DNA from: Staphylococcus sp. IVB6214
GTDB lineage: Bacteria; Bacillota; Bacilli; Staphylococcales; Staphylococcaceae
Reading direction: 5' to 3'
NCBI RefSeq assembly: GCF_025558585.1
Contig: NZ_CP094723.1
Location: forward strand, 1 to 64,000
Length of the DNA: 64,000 nt
Shown here one piece after another: positions 34,449-42,382 of this stretch (its first letter is position 1; every line of letters begins with the position of its first letter). The translations under genes were made by a program, and so were the position numbers. The notes below the pieces were generated by a model. The model searched no databases. It was not told where the DNA came from and worked only from the letters and a program-made list of their open reading frames with translations.

Positions 34449-35414
34449 ATGATGGCTAAAATGGATAATTTACTTGCAGTTCTATGGATGCTTAGTTCAG
34501 ATAAGAAAGTTACTGCCAAGCAAATTTCAGACAAGCTAGAAATGAATATCAGAACTGTGTATCGCTATATGGATACACTTTCAAAAAGTGGCGTGCCCAT
34601 CATTTCAGATACTGGACATAATGGTGGATATACATTGTTAAATGATTTTATTGAAGCGCCACTCTTTTTTAATTCTGAGGAACAAATTGCATTATGTCAT
34701 GCCGCAAATTTTGCAGAAGAAGCGGGTTATTATGGTGGAAATTCGTTAAATAGTGCTATTAGAAAGTTAAGAAACCATTCGAAATTGGATCAAGAAAGTG
34801 AAATAGAGAAACATATGTCTAGTCTTGAAGTAATTAAGCAAAATAACATATATCCTTCATATAGCCATTTAGAAGCATTAGAATATTGCGTAGTTAATAG
34901 AAATTCTGTCATTATTTCATATTGGAAAAGAAGCGATGACACATCAAATGACAGGCAGGTGGATCCGTACAGAATTATTTACTGGAAAAACAAATGGTAT
35001 TTAGTCGCATATTGCCATCTTAGAGATGATGTTCGAACATTTAGAGTGGATAGAATAGAAAGGCTCATATTAACTGATGAAACGTTTGAACAGCCCGAAG
35101 ACTTTTCAGCAGAAAACTTTTTTATGGGGAATTTGTTGCCAATTAAGGAAAATGAAGATGCAACAACAACTTTAGTAATTAATGGAGATGTAAGTACATT
35201 AGATGAAATTTGTCACCATTGGTTTCTAGGACATTACTTAAAAGAAAGAACATTCAATCAAGCAGTTTTTCAGCTTGAAGAAACAATTATGAATAAATAC
35301 GTACCGCAATTATTGTTGTCATATGGTAAAGGGGTTCGAGTTGTAGAGCCTTTGAGTTTAAAAGAAGAAATGATTAAGAACTTGTCCGATTTAATTGAAT
35401 TCTATCAAAAATAA
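34449..35414 (+). CDS. WYL-domain (YafY-type) transcriptional regulator
   Basis: A DNA-binding regulator of about 321 residues. The N-terminal winged helix is KVTAKQISDKLEMNIRTVYRYMDTLSKSGVPI, and the WYL domain contains DPYRIIYWKNKWYLVAYCHLR followed by FRVDRI. ATG 34449 or ATG 34452 (better spaced to AAAGAGG) could start it. It precedes a DJ-1/PfpI gene by about 75 bases; such pairs are common, and the regulator probably controls that gene and itself. WYL domains can sense nucleic-acid ligands. Confidence 0.88.
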   Translation: MMAKMDNLLAVLWMLSSDKKVTAKQISDKLEMNIRTVYRYMDTLSKSGVPIISDTGHNGGYTLLNDFIEAPLFFNSEEQIALCHAANFAEEAGYYGGNSLNSAIRKLRNHSKLDQESEIEKHMSSLEVIKQNNIYPSYSHLEALEYCVVNRNSVIISYWKRSDDTSNDRQVDPYRIIYWKNKWYLVAYCHLRDDVRTFRVDRIERLILTDETFEQPEDFSAENFFMGNLLPIKENEDATTTLVINGDVSTLDEICHHWFLGHYLKERTFNQAVFQLEETIMNKYVPQLLLSYGKGVRVVEPLSLKEEMIKNLSDLIEFYQK

Positions 35415-35448
35415 TAGCTTCCTTGACGTTAGTTGTCAGGGAAGCTAT
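35414..35448 (+). terminator. Inverted repeat after the WYL gene
   Basis: ATAGCTTCCTTGAC pairs with GTCAGGGAAGCTAT with one G-U pair and a seven-base loop. No T-run follows directly, so it may be a terminator or an operator for the next gene. Confidence 0.5.
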
Positions 35449-35489
35449 GTTACATTTTGTTATATGAATAGTGAATGGAGAATGATTTT

Positions 35490-36119
35490 ATGAAAATATC
35501 AAAAGTATATCTTTATGTATTTAATACAATGTCAGATTGGGAGTACGGTTATTTAATTGCTGAATTGAACTCAGGAAGATATTTTAAAAATGGGTTAGAA
35601 CCATTAAACGTAATAACTGTAGGTGCTACTAAGGAATCAGTAAAAACAATGGGTGGATTACATATAGCGCCAGATATGACTTTCGGTAAATGTAAGGTAG
35701 AACACAATGATCTTCTAATTTTACCTGGAGGAATGAATTGGAATGACCAAGTACATAAACCGATATTAGAAAGAGTTGGTACTGCATTAGATGAAGGAAC
35801 AATTATTGCTGCAATTTGTGGTGCAGTGGATGCTTTAGCTAATAGTGGGTACATAGATACTAGGAAACACACGAGTAATAACTTAGAATATACTAAAATG
35901 ACGTGTCCAAATTATAGAGGAGAAAAATATTTTGAAATGAAGTCGGCTGTGTCTGATGAAAATTTAATTACTGCGTCAGGTATTGCGCCGCTAGAATTTG
36001 CTATGGAAGTATTGAAAAAGATAGACGTATTTGAACCAGATACATTGGAAGCATGGTATGAGTTGAATAAGTCACATAAAGCAAAATATTTTTATAAACT
36101 AATGGATTCGATAAGTTAA
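35490..36119 (+). CDS. DJ-1/PfpI family protein
   Basis: A class I glutamine-amidotransferase-like protein of 209 residues. The nucleophile-elbow cysteine is in IIAAICGAVDALA, preceded by LLILPGG. Family members act as chaperones, deglycases or peptidases; which applies is not decidable. Start ATG 35490 has TGGAG upstream, overlapping an alternative ATG at 35475. Follows the WYL regulator. Confidence 0.85.
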   Translation: MKISKVYLYVFNTMSDWEYGYLIAELNSGRYFKNGLEPLNVITVGATKESVKTMGGLHIAPDMTFGKCKVEHNDLLILPGGMNWNDQVHKPILERVGTALDEGTIIAAICGAVDALANSGYIDTRKHTSNNLEYTKMTCPNYRGEKYFEMKSAVSDENLITASGIAPLEFAMEVLKKIDVFEPDTLEAWYELNKSHKAKYFYKLMDSIS

Positions 36120-36287
36120 TGTAATTAAGTGAAGGACACAATATCGTGTAGATGTGTCCTTCATTTTTTATATCTTAAAAACTATTTTACAATAATAAAT
36201 GACCAATAATACATAGATGATAGTAAAGAACAATTGACCTTAAAGTAATGTTTAATGGTAGATTTGAAAATAAGGAGGTTGTGTTAC

Positions 36288-36701
36288 ATGAGAATTGATG
36301 AAGTTTCCAAAAAACTAAATATCGCTAAATCGAAAATCAGATATTATGAAAAAATTGGCTTACTCAGAATACCGAGAGACACGAACCAATATAGGTATTT
36401 CGATGACACGGCTATGATAGATTTGAAAATGATTATGGACTTAAAAGCGTTAGATATAGGGTTAGAAGATATGAAGTACATCATTGAATTATTTCATAAG
36501 CCGACAACGCAGACTTGTAATATTAATTCTGTGGAGTATATAAATAAAGTGATACAAGAAAAAGAAGATGAGTTGAATAATCAAATATTGATACTGAATA
36601 AGCTTAAAAAAATTCATGAATTATCTAAAGATAACCAATATGAACTAAATAAAGAAACAATTCTAAAAGAACTCAATCAAAGGAGAGAACATAATGATTA
36701 G
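36288..36701 (+). CDS. MerR family transcriptional regulator
   Basis: A 137-residue MerR protein: the HTH begins MRIDEVSKKLNIAKSKIRYYEK, the wing and recognition region follow (GLLRIPRDTNQYRYFDD), and a C-terminal dimerisation coiled coil spans about 75-125. A single cysteine (CNINSV) lies in the effector region. AAGGAGG precedes ATG 36288. It overlaps the oxidoreductase gene by eight bases, so it probably controls it, as AdhR-like regulators do under thiol or aldehyde stress. Confidence 0.88.
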   Translation: MRIDEVSKKLNIAKSKIRYYEKIGLLRIPRDTNQYRYFDDTAMIDLKMIMDLKALDIGLEDMKYIIELFHKPTTQTCNINSVEYINKVIQEKEDELNNQILILNKLKKIHELSKDNQYELNKETILKELNQRREHND

Positions 36702-37257
36702 TATTATATACGGAGGTAACCAGTCAGGAGTATGCTTTGAGTTATATAAGACAATTTTAAAGAAGTTAGATAAAAATGATTTACATATATTTAATTTGCA
36801 ACAAATGGATCTTTCATTAATATTGGAGAATGGTTACTATTCAGAACCAACAAAACAGCAAACGTATATAATCAATACTTTAAATGAATCAGAGACATTA
36901 ATTTTTATTTATCCACTATATTGGTTCAATGTTCCACCAATAATGAAAAGTTTTATTGATCAAGCATTTTGGCCAGAAAATGCATTTAGTTTTAAAAGAA
37001 AGCAATATTTTAAAAAGGGTTTATGGAAAGATAAAAAAGCAATCATTTTGTACACGCAGGGAGGCCCAGAAATTTTTCATAAATTAAAAAAGAGAATGGG
37101 ATACCATGTACTTAAATATCCATTAAACCTTGCGGGAATATATAAAATTACAACATACCACCTTGATAATTTAAATAGAAGTAAAAATAAAAAGGAAATT
37201 ATTGATAAAAAGATTAATAAAGTCGCTATGAAAGTAGTAGGGAATTTAGAATTATAG
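36694..37257 (+). CDS. NAD(P)H-dependent oxidoreductase (flavodoxin-like fold)
   Basis: A 187-residue protein of the NQO1/KefF-like flavodoxin-fold family. IIYGGNQSG is a divergent flavin phosphate loop, and FIYPLYWFNVPPIMKSFIDQ is the hallmark family motif; LYTQGGPE follows. It likely reduces quinones or electrophiles using FMN. Coupled to the MerR gene by overlap. Confidence 0.85.
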   Translation: MISIIYGGNQSGVCFELYKTILKKLDKNDLHIFNLQQMDLSLILENGYYSEPTKQQTYIINTLNESETLIFIYPLYWFNVPPIMKSFIDQAFWPENAFSFKRKQYFKKGLWKDKKAIILYTQGGPEIFHKLKKRMGYHVLKYPLNLAGIYKITTYHLDNLNRSKNKKEIIDKKINKVAMKVVGNLEL

Positions 37258-37360
37258 ATTGAAGTTGTTTATTTAAAAACTTTTCTATATTTTTGCTCGA
37301 ATTACGGATATCTAAATGATGAAATCATTATAATCAATATCATTATAAAATATTATAGCT

Positions 37361-37402
37361 AACCCGATAATATTGTAAATTTCAATATCATCGGGTTTTT
37401 AA
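37361..37402. terminator. Terminator after the oxidoreductase
   Basis: AACCCGATAATATTG pairs with CAATATCATCGGGTT with one mismatch, followed by a T-run. Confidence 0.85.
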
Positions 37403-37699
37403 AATATATTATATAAATAAATAAAATAAATTTATTAATGAATAAGTATAATATCAAAATGGTTTGTGCTACTCACGTCAAAAATTAAAACGAGAGCGTT
37501 CTTGGGATATACTTAAAAATATATGATTATAGTAAGTTTTGGTTTAAAGTGCTGTTAATATATAAAATTATTTGGAAAACCACAAAACCACTTAAAATTT
37601 ATAAGTAATAAAATATAAATATAGATTTAGTATAATAATTATTTTATCAAAAAATGTATTTTATTTTAAGAGGTTTTGTGGTTTATATAAAGTTACTTG
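37403..37699. other. Spacer between convergent genes, nothing recognised
   Basis: An AT-rich gap after the terminator. I see no ORF with a ribosome site, no att-like core and no clear hairpin. Confidence 0.5.
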
Positions 37700-39265
37700 T
37701 TAAACTTTTTTAATAGTTTTTGCAACTAGGGTACAAACTAGTCTTTCATCTACTTTATTAGTTAGGTTATCTAAAAATAAGTTGAAAGAAGCTATTGAAT
37801 TAAGTAGTCCATCATCATTATAATCATTGTCTAGCTCTTTGACTTCTAATATGTCTAGGTAATAATTATCTGACACAAGGTTCAATGATGCTATGTCACT
37901 TTCCATTTGTTGGACAAAATGATTGTTTTGTTCTATCCAATCATTAATTAAATCAATTACATTGTTAATTAAATTTTCGTAGTTAATAAAATTATTAAAA
38001 TTAGAAGTATCATTGATAATAGATATTAACGCTTGTGTAATATTATATGTACTTTGAACTGCATTATAATGTTTTTTTGTATTTAAAGGTGTAAAGCTTA
38101 AGCTAAAAATTTTCTCAATTAAGTATGCTACATCTTGTTGTTTACTTTTATTAATTTTGTTTTTAAGTTTTACCCATATAAAGTCAATTAAGTCATCAGC
38201 AAAAGTACTACTTTTTTTTATAATGAAGTCACTCATATACAAAGGTATATTATTAAAATCTTTGGTAAATATATTAAAAGTATTAGATGGCTGTGACGAA
38301 AACTTTCCCATATTTATCATTTTTAAGTATGGATTTTTGTAAAAATTGGCTATGGCAGAAATAATAACAAATTCATGAAATACAAAACTTTGAGGATTAA
38401 ATTTATTGTATATAGCCCCATTTCCGATGGCTTCTTGATTAGATGAATTAATGTCATCTGTTGCAAAGTCTTTAACATCAGATAAGTCGAAGGTCAAATT
38501 CTCATTCACAATAGTATAGAATTTTTTGTCAAAATACTCCATGATATTGTGTAGAGCAAAAATAGATTCAGGTTTGTATTCCCATAAACAATTAGCTTCT
38601 TCATTAGTGTCTATTAAACTAATTGATTTGGGTAATTGAGGCTTAGTTATCTTTTGAATATCCCCACTAATAAAATTCTGAAATAACTCTTGAATACCAT
38701 CTCTATCTGTTTCATGATCAATAATTGTTTGGCCTGAAAAATCAAAAAATGATGGAGTAAAAGAATCTCCAAAACTTCTATTGATTTCAGTATGTCTTTG
38801 CATACGTAATTTCTTTTTCTCAATATCCTTCATTAAGTACTTACCCATATAATCATATTCAAACATCATCTTTGGTAGTGTTACCATATCTTTGTCAACA
38901 AATTTTAATTTGAAAAAATCAAGTGTTGATCTCTCAAAATTATTCCAAAGTGCCAATTTAGTCTCCTTGTTTAAATCATCTTCTAAAGCATCATAAAGTG
39001 CATCTAAAACACGTCGAATTAACAATTTATATGCTACCTTTGGATTACTATATTTAATAATAGATTTTATATCTTCATCAGAAATGTGTATCACAACACC
39101 ATTGCAAACATACTCTCTAAAATTATCCTCTATGCTTAAGCGTTTTATGGAAATATTTAAAGATTTATTAATATCTAATGTCTTTAATGACTCTCTGCAA
39201 TAATCAAAAATATATCCTAAAAAGATGTACTTATTACTTTCGGTTTGTTTGAACTTCAATTCCAA
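37700..39265 (-). CDS. Unknown 521-residue protein, divergent from the cch gene cluster
   Basis: Not recognised. A largely helical, soluble protein with no signal peptide or membrane segment. No Walker, PD-(D/E)XK or HTH motif is obvious. The N-terminal 100 residues are mixed beta and helix (MELKFKQTESNKYIFLGYIF); the C-terminal half is rich in Asn, Ile and Asp. Start TTG 39265 is chosen because AAGAGGTGA sits five bases upstream; the open frame to 39331 passes over that site. It is divergent from the small genes leading to cch, with several palindromes in between. Confidence 0.65.
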   Translation of the reverse strand: MELKFKQTESNKYIFLGYIFDYCRESLKTLDINKSLNISIKRLSIEDNFREYVCNGVVIHISDEDIKSIIKYSNPKVAYKLLIRRVLDALYDALEDDLNKETKLALWNNFERSTLDFFKLKFVDKDMVTLPKMMFEYDYMGKYLMKDIEKKKLRMQRHTEINRSFGDSFTPSFFDFSGQTIIDHETDRDGIQELFQNFISGDIQKITKPQLPKSISLIDTNEEANCLWEYKPESIFALHNIMEYFDKKFYTIVNENLTFDLSDVKDFATDDINSSNQEAIGNGAIYNKFNPQSFVFHEFVIISAIANFYKNPYLKMINMGKFSSQPSNTFNIFTKDFNNIPLYMSDFIIKKSSTFADDLIDFIWVKLKNKINKSKQQDVAYLIEKIFSLSFTPLNTKKHYNAVQSTYNITQALISIINDTSNFNNFINYENLINNVIDLINDWIEQNNHFVQQMESDIASLNLVSDNYYLDILEVKELDNDYNDDGLLNSIASFNLFLDNLTNKVDERLVCTLVAKTIKKV

Positions 39266-39312
39266 AAAATCACCTCTTAATATTAATTTGTCAAATATTT
39301 TGCTCGGTCCAA

Positions 39313-39393
39313 TTCCATTTATTTTTTTCAAAAATGGAAAATTTCTTCCCTATAGGGATGTATATTATACCTAGCTTAAGTTATTACTTGAGC
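39313..39393. promoter_or_regulatory. Group of palindromes in a divergent promoter region
   Basis: Three dyads lie in 80 bases: TTCCATTT/AAATGGAA (39313-39339), the perfect 12-bp palindrome TCCCTATAGGGA (39347-39358), and GCTTAAGT/ACTTGAGC (39374-39393, one mismatch). They probably include operators for the divergent transcripts on both sides. Confidence 0.45.
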
Positions 39394-39416
39394 ATAATTC
39401 CAAGGAGGTTTTTATT

Positions 39417-39773
39417 ATGAAAACGTATATAATAAAAGAACTTTATACCCAGGATGAGGATATTCATCACATAGAAATTGAAACTATAAAAGGAGAGCAA
39501 TTTAAGTATACTACACAATTCACAATAACAAGTGATTGTAAAAATTTAATTACTCTTTTGATTGGACAAGCTTTGATGTTGCCAAGGGGAACTGAATTTT
39601 CAATATACGACTTATTGGATATGGTTGGTGACAATGTTTATGGCGATATTTACGATGATGAAGTATATGCTATAAACATTTTACTTGAAATGTATCTTGA
39701 AGAACATTTCACGCTATGCCAGTTACAAGAAGGGGAAGCAGAAAATATAATAATTAAAATTTTCAAAAGATAA
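39417..39773 (+). CDS. Unknown 118-residue protein in the cch cluster
   Basis: Not recognised. An acidic protein, probably mixed alpha/beta, with no catalytic motif. ATG 39417 has an AAGGAGG site. First of three small genes that lead into cch and are spaced 25, 5 and 41 bases apart, so likely one operon. Confidence 0.75.
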   Translation: MKTYIIKELYTQDEDIHHIEIETIKGEQFKYTTQFTITSDCKNLITLLIGQALMLPRGTEFSIYDLLDMVGDNVYGDIYDDEVYAINILLEMYLEEHFTLCQLQEGEAENIIIKIFKR

Positions 39774-39798
39774 ATAATTAATTTAGGAGGCAAAGAAA

Positions 39799-40119
39799 AT
39801 GGAAATAAAAACAGATAATTTTTTAATATCAATGGATGGTAATAATAATTACGCATCAATTCAAACTGAATTAAGTCAACATGCTATTGAAGTATTATAT
39901 CAATTAATCTCAATAGGAATAGATACACAAGATGAAGAATCGTTTTCATTAGAAGGTTGTGAAATAGAATTAGGCGTAGATTTAATTCATGAATTTAGCA
40001 ATCCAATTGAATATAAATTAGTCAATACGTTGTTTCATCTCTTCTTTTACGAATATAAAGGGTGCATTTATATGGATGGATTAGATAATGAAGTTTTTAT
40101 TCGAAATAGAAGAGGTTAG
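39799..40119 (+). CDS. Unknown 106-residue protein in the cch cluster
   Basis: Not recognised. Very acidic, with short helical segments (TELSQHAIEVLYQLI). A TTAGGAGG site precedes the ATG. Its size and acidity resemble its upstream neighbour, which suggests related roles; acidic small proteins may mimic DNA, but this is only a guess. Confidence 0.75.
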   Translation: MEIKTDNFLISMDGNNNYASIQTELSQHAIEVLYQLISIGIDTQDEESFSLEGCEIELGVDLIHEFSNPIEYKLVNTLFHLFFYEYKGCIYMDGLDNEVFIRNRRG

Positions 40120-40124
40120 GTAAT

Positions 40125-40376
40125 ATGAGCAGAGAATTGTTTTTAAAATGTAAACCAGAGGCGCTAAGTAAAAGAGCAAATGAAAGATTCACTGTAAAAA
40201 ATTTGCTAATAGATATAGGTGTAAAAGATCCGGCAGCAAATTTAATAGAAGATGTCGAACATCGATTTCGAAATTATGTAATGTTGCATGGATCTTCACA
40301 CTTTGAAATGGTTTGCAATAAAAATCAACGTATTTTCGTGAGACTAACAGATTTTTACAGTATCGATGATATTTAG
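40125..40376 (+). CDS. Unknown 83-residue protein upstream of cch
   Basis: Not recognised. Basic N-terminus (SRELFLKCKPEALSKRAN), then a mixed region. GAGGTTAGGTAAT serves as a ribosome site six bases after the previous stop. Small genes like this precede the SCC helicase in many cassettes and could assist element replication. Confidence 0.7.
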   Translation: MSRELFLKCKPEALSKRANERFTVKNLLIDIGVKDPAANLIEDVEHRFRNYVMLHGSSHFEMVCNKNQRIFVRLTDFYSIDDI

Positions 40377-40417
40377 CTAGTATTTGTAAATAAGATTTTG
40401 CATGGAGGAAAAAAGAA

Positions 40418-42088
40418 ATGAAGTTTGAAAATGATAAATATTTAATTGATTCAAATGGTTGCTTTAAGAAAATGAAAGGTAGCAATGATGGAGAAGGTGA
40501 GAGGCTAGTTAAACTAGCTTCTCCAATTTTTATAGTCGCTAAGTATAAAGATCGAGTATATAAAAAAGAACAGATTATCATACAAGACATAGATGGTGAT
40601 GAATACATTTTAGATTCAAGTATATTAAGTTCACGTAACTTGTTTAAATTGATAGAAATGGGATTCACTATTAATGAAAATAGGATTAAAGAATTGAGTA
40701 ATGCTTTACAAGAGTATAGAGATAGTACAGTGAAAAGTAGTTTTTATAAAGGTGTTGGTGTTATACCTACAAATAAAGGAACAGTTATTGTTTTAGATGA
40801 TCTCTATTTTAGTCCTTCAATGACTGAAGAAGATATGAATCAAGTGGTTTGTGATAATAAATATGATTTAGCTCCTAAGGGTGAATTAAGTGAATGGTTA
40901 ACAATGTTTCAGGAACAAGTGAGTGGCAATGTTCTATTGGAACTAGTTACTATCTTTGGAGTGAGTGCTTTAGTTACTAGATATTTATTCTTTTTAAATG
41001 AAATTGAGTATACAGGAATAGTGTATTCATTGACAGGACAGTCTTCAAGTGGGAAAACTACAGCAGCTATGTTAGCTGGTTCAATAGCGGGAAATGTTAA
41101 TAAAGGAGATAATACTTTATTTTGTAGTTGGAATGCGACTAAAGTTGGGGTTGAAAATATCATGAGTTCAAATTTTGGTGTCCCAGTAATATTTGATGAG
41201 TTATCGACTTCTACAATTAGTAATCTAACCAACTTGTTATATTCAATAAGCGAAGGGCAAGGAAGAGAGCGAGCAGATAAAAATGGTAATACAAGGGAGA
41301 AATTTAATTCAGGTACTTCTATTATTTCAACAGGCGAGTATAGCATTTTTAGTAACTCTGCCAAAAATGATGGATTAAGAGTACGTATCATTGAAATTAA
41401 TGAGGCAATTACATCATCATCTTCGAATTCAGATGCTATCAAAAAAGTTGTAAGAAAAAATTATGGTCATGTATTGCCAATAATATCTGAGTATTTATTA
41501 AATAATGAAGAGCAATTGGTGACTATTTACGAAGAACATAGACAGTGGTTTAAATTAGCATTAGCAAATGAAGAAAGCAAAACAGGCATACGAATGATAA
41601 GTAGGTATGCTGTTATATTGACTTCGGCAACAGTTTTTGAATTAGCATTAGATGTAAAGCTAGGCATAGAGGAAATAAGAAACTATCTATTAAATTATCA
41701 TAATAGCACAATATTAGAACGTTCATTAACAGAGAAAGCAATGGAAGTTCTTATTCAGTATATAGCTGTAAATTCAGGCAAATTTAGCCATGGTGGTCCA
41801 TTGTCTAATATGATAGAAAACAATGGAGTGATAATAGCGCAAAATGACTATATAGAAGTGAGGATTATTCGTTCCGTTTTCGAACGCATATTAAGGGACA
41901 ATGGGTTTGAAGATACAAAAAATGTAATTAAATCATTAGCTAACGACAATAAATTAGTTACAGATAAAGATAGAAAAACAAATCAAAGAAAAGTAAAGAA
42001 TAATAATGGCGAAATGGAATCAATTGTCTATTATCACATAAAAATTGACAAAAAACTTGCTGAAACATTGAATTTAAAGTTCGAATGA
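40418..42088 (+). CDS. cch: SCC replicative helicase, Cch-type (DUF927)
   Basis: A 556-residue AAA+ protein. Walker A is GQSSSGKTTAAMLAG (about residues 206-220), and a Walker B-like FDELSTST and a sensor region (IISTGEYSIFS) follow. DUF927 proteins next to ccr genes are known from SCCmec as MCM-like hexameric helicases that may replicate the excised cassette. ATG follows TGGAGG. The C-terminal part resembles a winged helix. Located directly upstream of ccrC. Confidence 0.85.
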   Translation: MKFENDKYLIDSNGCFKKMKGSNDGEGERLVKLASPIFIVAKYKDRVYKKEQIIIQDIDGDEYILDSSILSSRNLFKLIEMGFTINENRIKELSNALQEYRDSTVKSSFYKGVGVIPTNKGTVIVLDDLYFSPSMTEEDMNQVVCDNKYDLAPKGELSEWLTMFQEQVSGNVLLELVTIFGVSALVTRYLFFLNEIEYTGIVYSLTGQSSSGKTTAAMLAGSIAGNVNKGDNTLFCSWNATKVGVENIMSSNFGVPVIFDELSTSTISNLTNLLYSISEGQGRERADKNGNTREKFNSGTSIISTGEYSIFSNSAKNDGLRVRIIEINEAITSSSSNSDAIKKVVRKNYGHVLPIISEYLLNNEEQLVTIYEEHRQWFKLALANEESKTGIRMISRYAVILTSATVFELALDVKLGIEEIRNYLLNYHNSTILERSLTEKAMEVLIQYIAVNSGKFSHGGPLSNMIENNGVIIAQNDYIEVRIIRSVFERILRDNGFEDTKNVIKSLANDNKLVTDKDRKTNQRKVKNNNGEMESIVYYHIKIDKKLAETLNLKFE

Positions 42089-42140
42089 TGATTTATAACA
42101 AAATGACTGTGAAACCAGGTGTTGAAAGGTGAGAAGTAAT

Positions 42141-42218
42141 TTGAATAATGAACAAATTGAAGCATTTGTAGAAGTGCTTGTACCTCTTATAGAAGAGCGT
42201 ATGAATAAAAGTAAGTAA
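42141..42218 (+). CDS. 25-residue small ORF between cch and ccrC
   Basis: TTG start with AAAGGTGAG upstream; reads as NNEQIEAFVEVLVPLIEERM then NKSK, an amphipathic helix. Too short for certainty, but its position is that of tiny conserved ORFs in SCC ccr loci. Confidence 0.5.
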   Translation: MNNEQIEAFVEVLVPLIEERMNKSK

Positions 42219-42237
42219 GCTAATTTAAGCTAATTAT

Positions 42238-42263
42238 GTACTACAGGCTAATGCCTGTAGTAC
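42238..42263. repeat. Perfect 11-bp inverted repeat upstream of ccrC
   Basis: GTACTACAGGC and GCCTGTAGTAC around TAAT. Probably a terminator-like hairpin for the upstream operon or an operator; a T-run is absent. Confidence 0.6.
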
Positions 42264-42270
42264 TCATATT

Positions 42271-42322
42271 ATTAAGTGGCAAAAGTGATAAAAATGAAAC
42301 GAAGTTATAAATATATATTATC
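42271..42322 (+). promoter_or_regulatory. Repeated promoter module, copy upstream of ccrC
   Basis: This 52-base stretch, containing AAAAGTGATAAAAATGAAAC and ATATATATTATC, is closely matched by 44061-44111 upstream of the SAUGI gene. The shared block probably includes the ccrC promoter or a regulator site. Confidence 0.55.
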
Positions 42323-42330
42323 CATGTGAT

Positions 42331-42354
42331 GTTACAAGACCGATGGTCTGTAAC
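42331..42354. promoter_or_regulatory. Inverted repeat just upstream of ccrC
   Basis: GTTACAAGACC and GGTCTGTAAC form a dyad with a one-base bulge around GAT, ending 28 bases before the ccrC start. Candidate operator or 5'-leader hairpin. Confidence 0.45.
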
Positions 42355-42382
42355 AATAATCTAATAAAAGGAGCGGTACATT

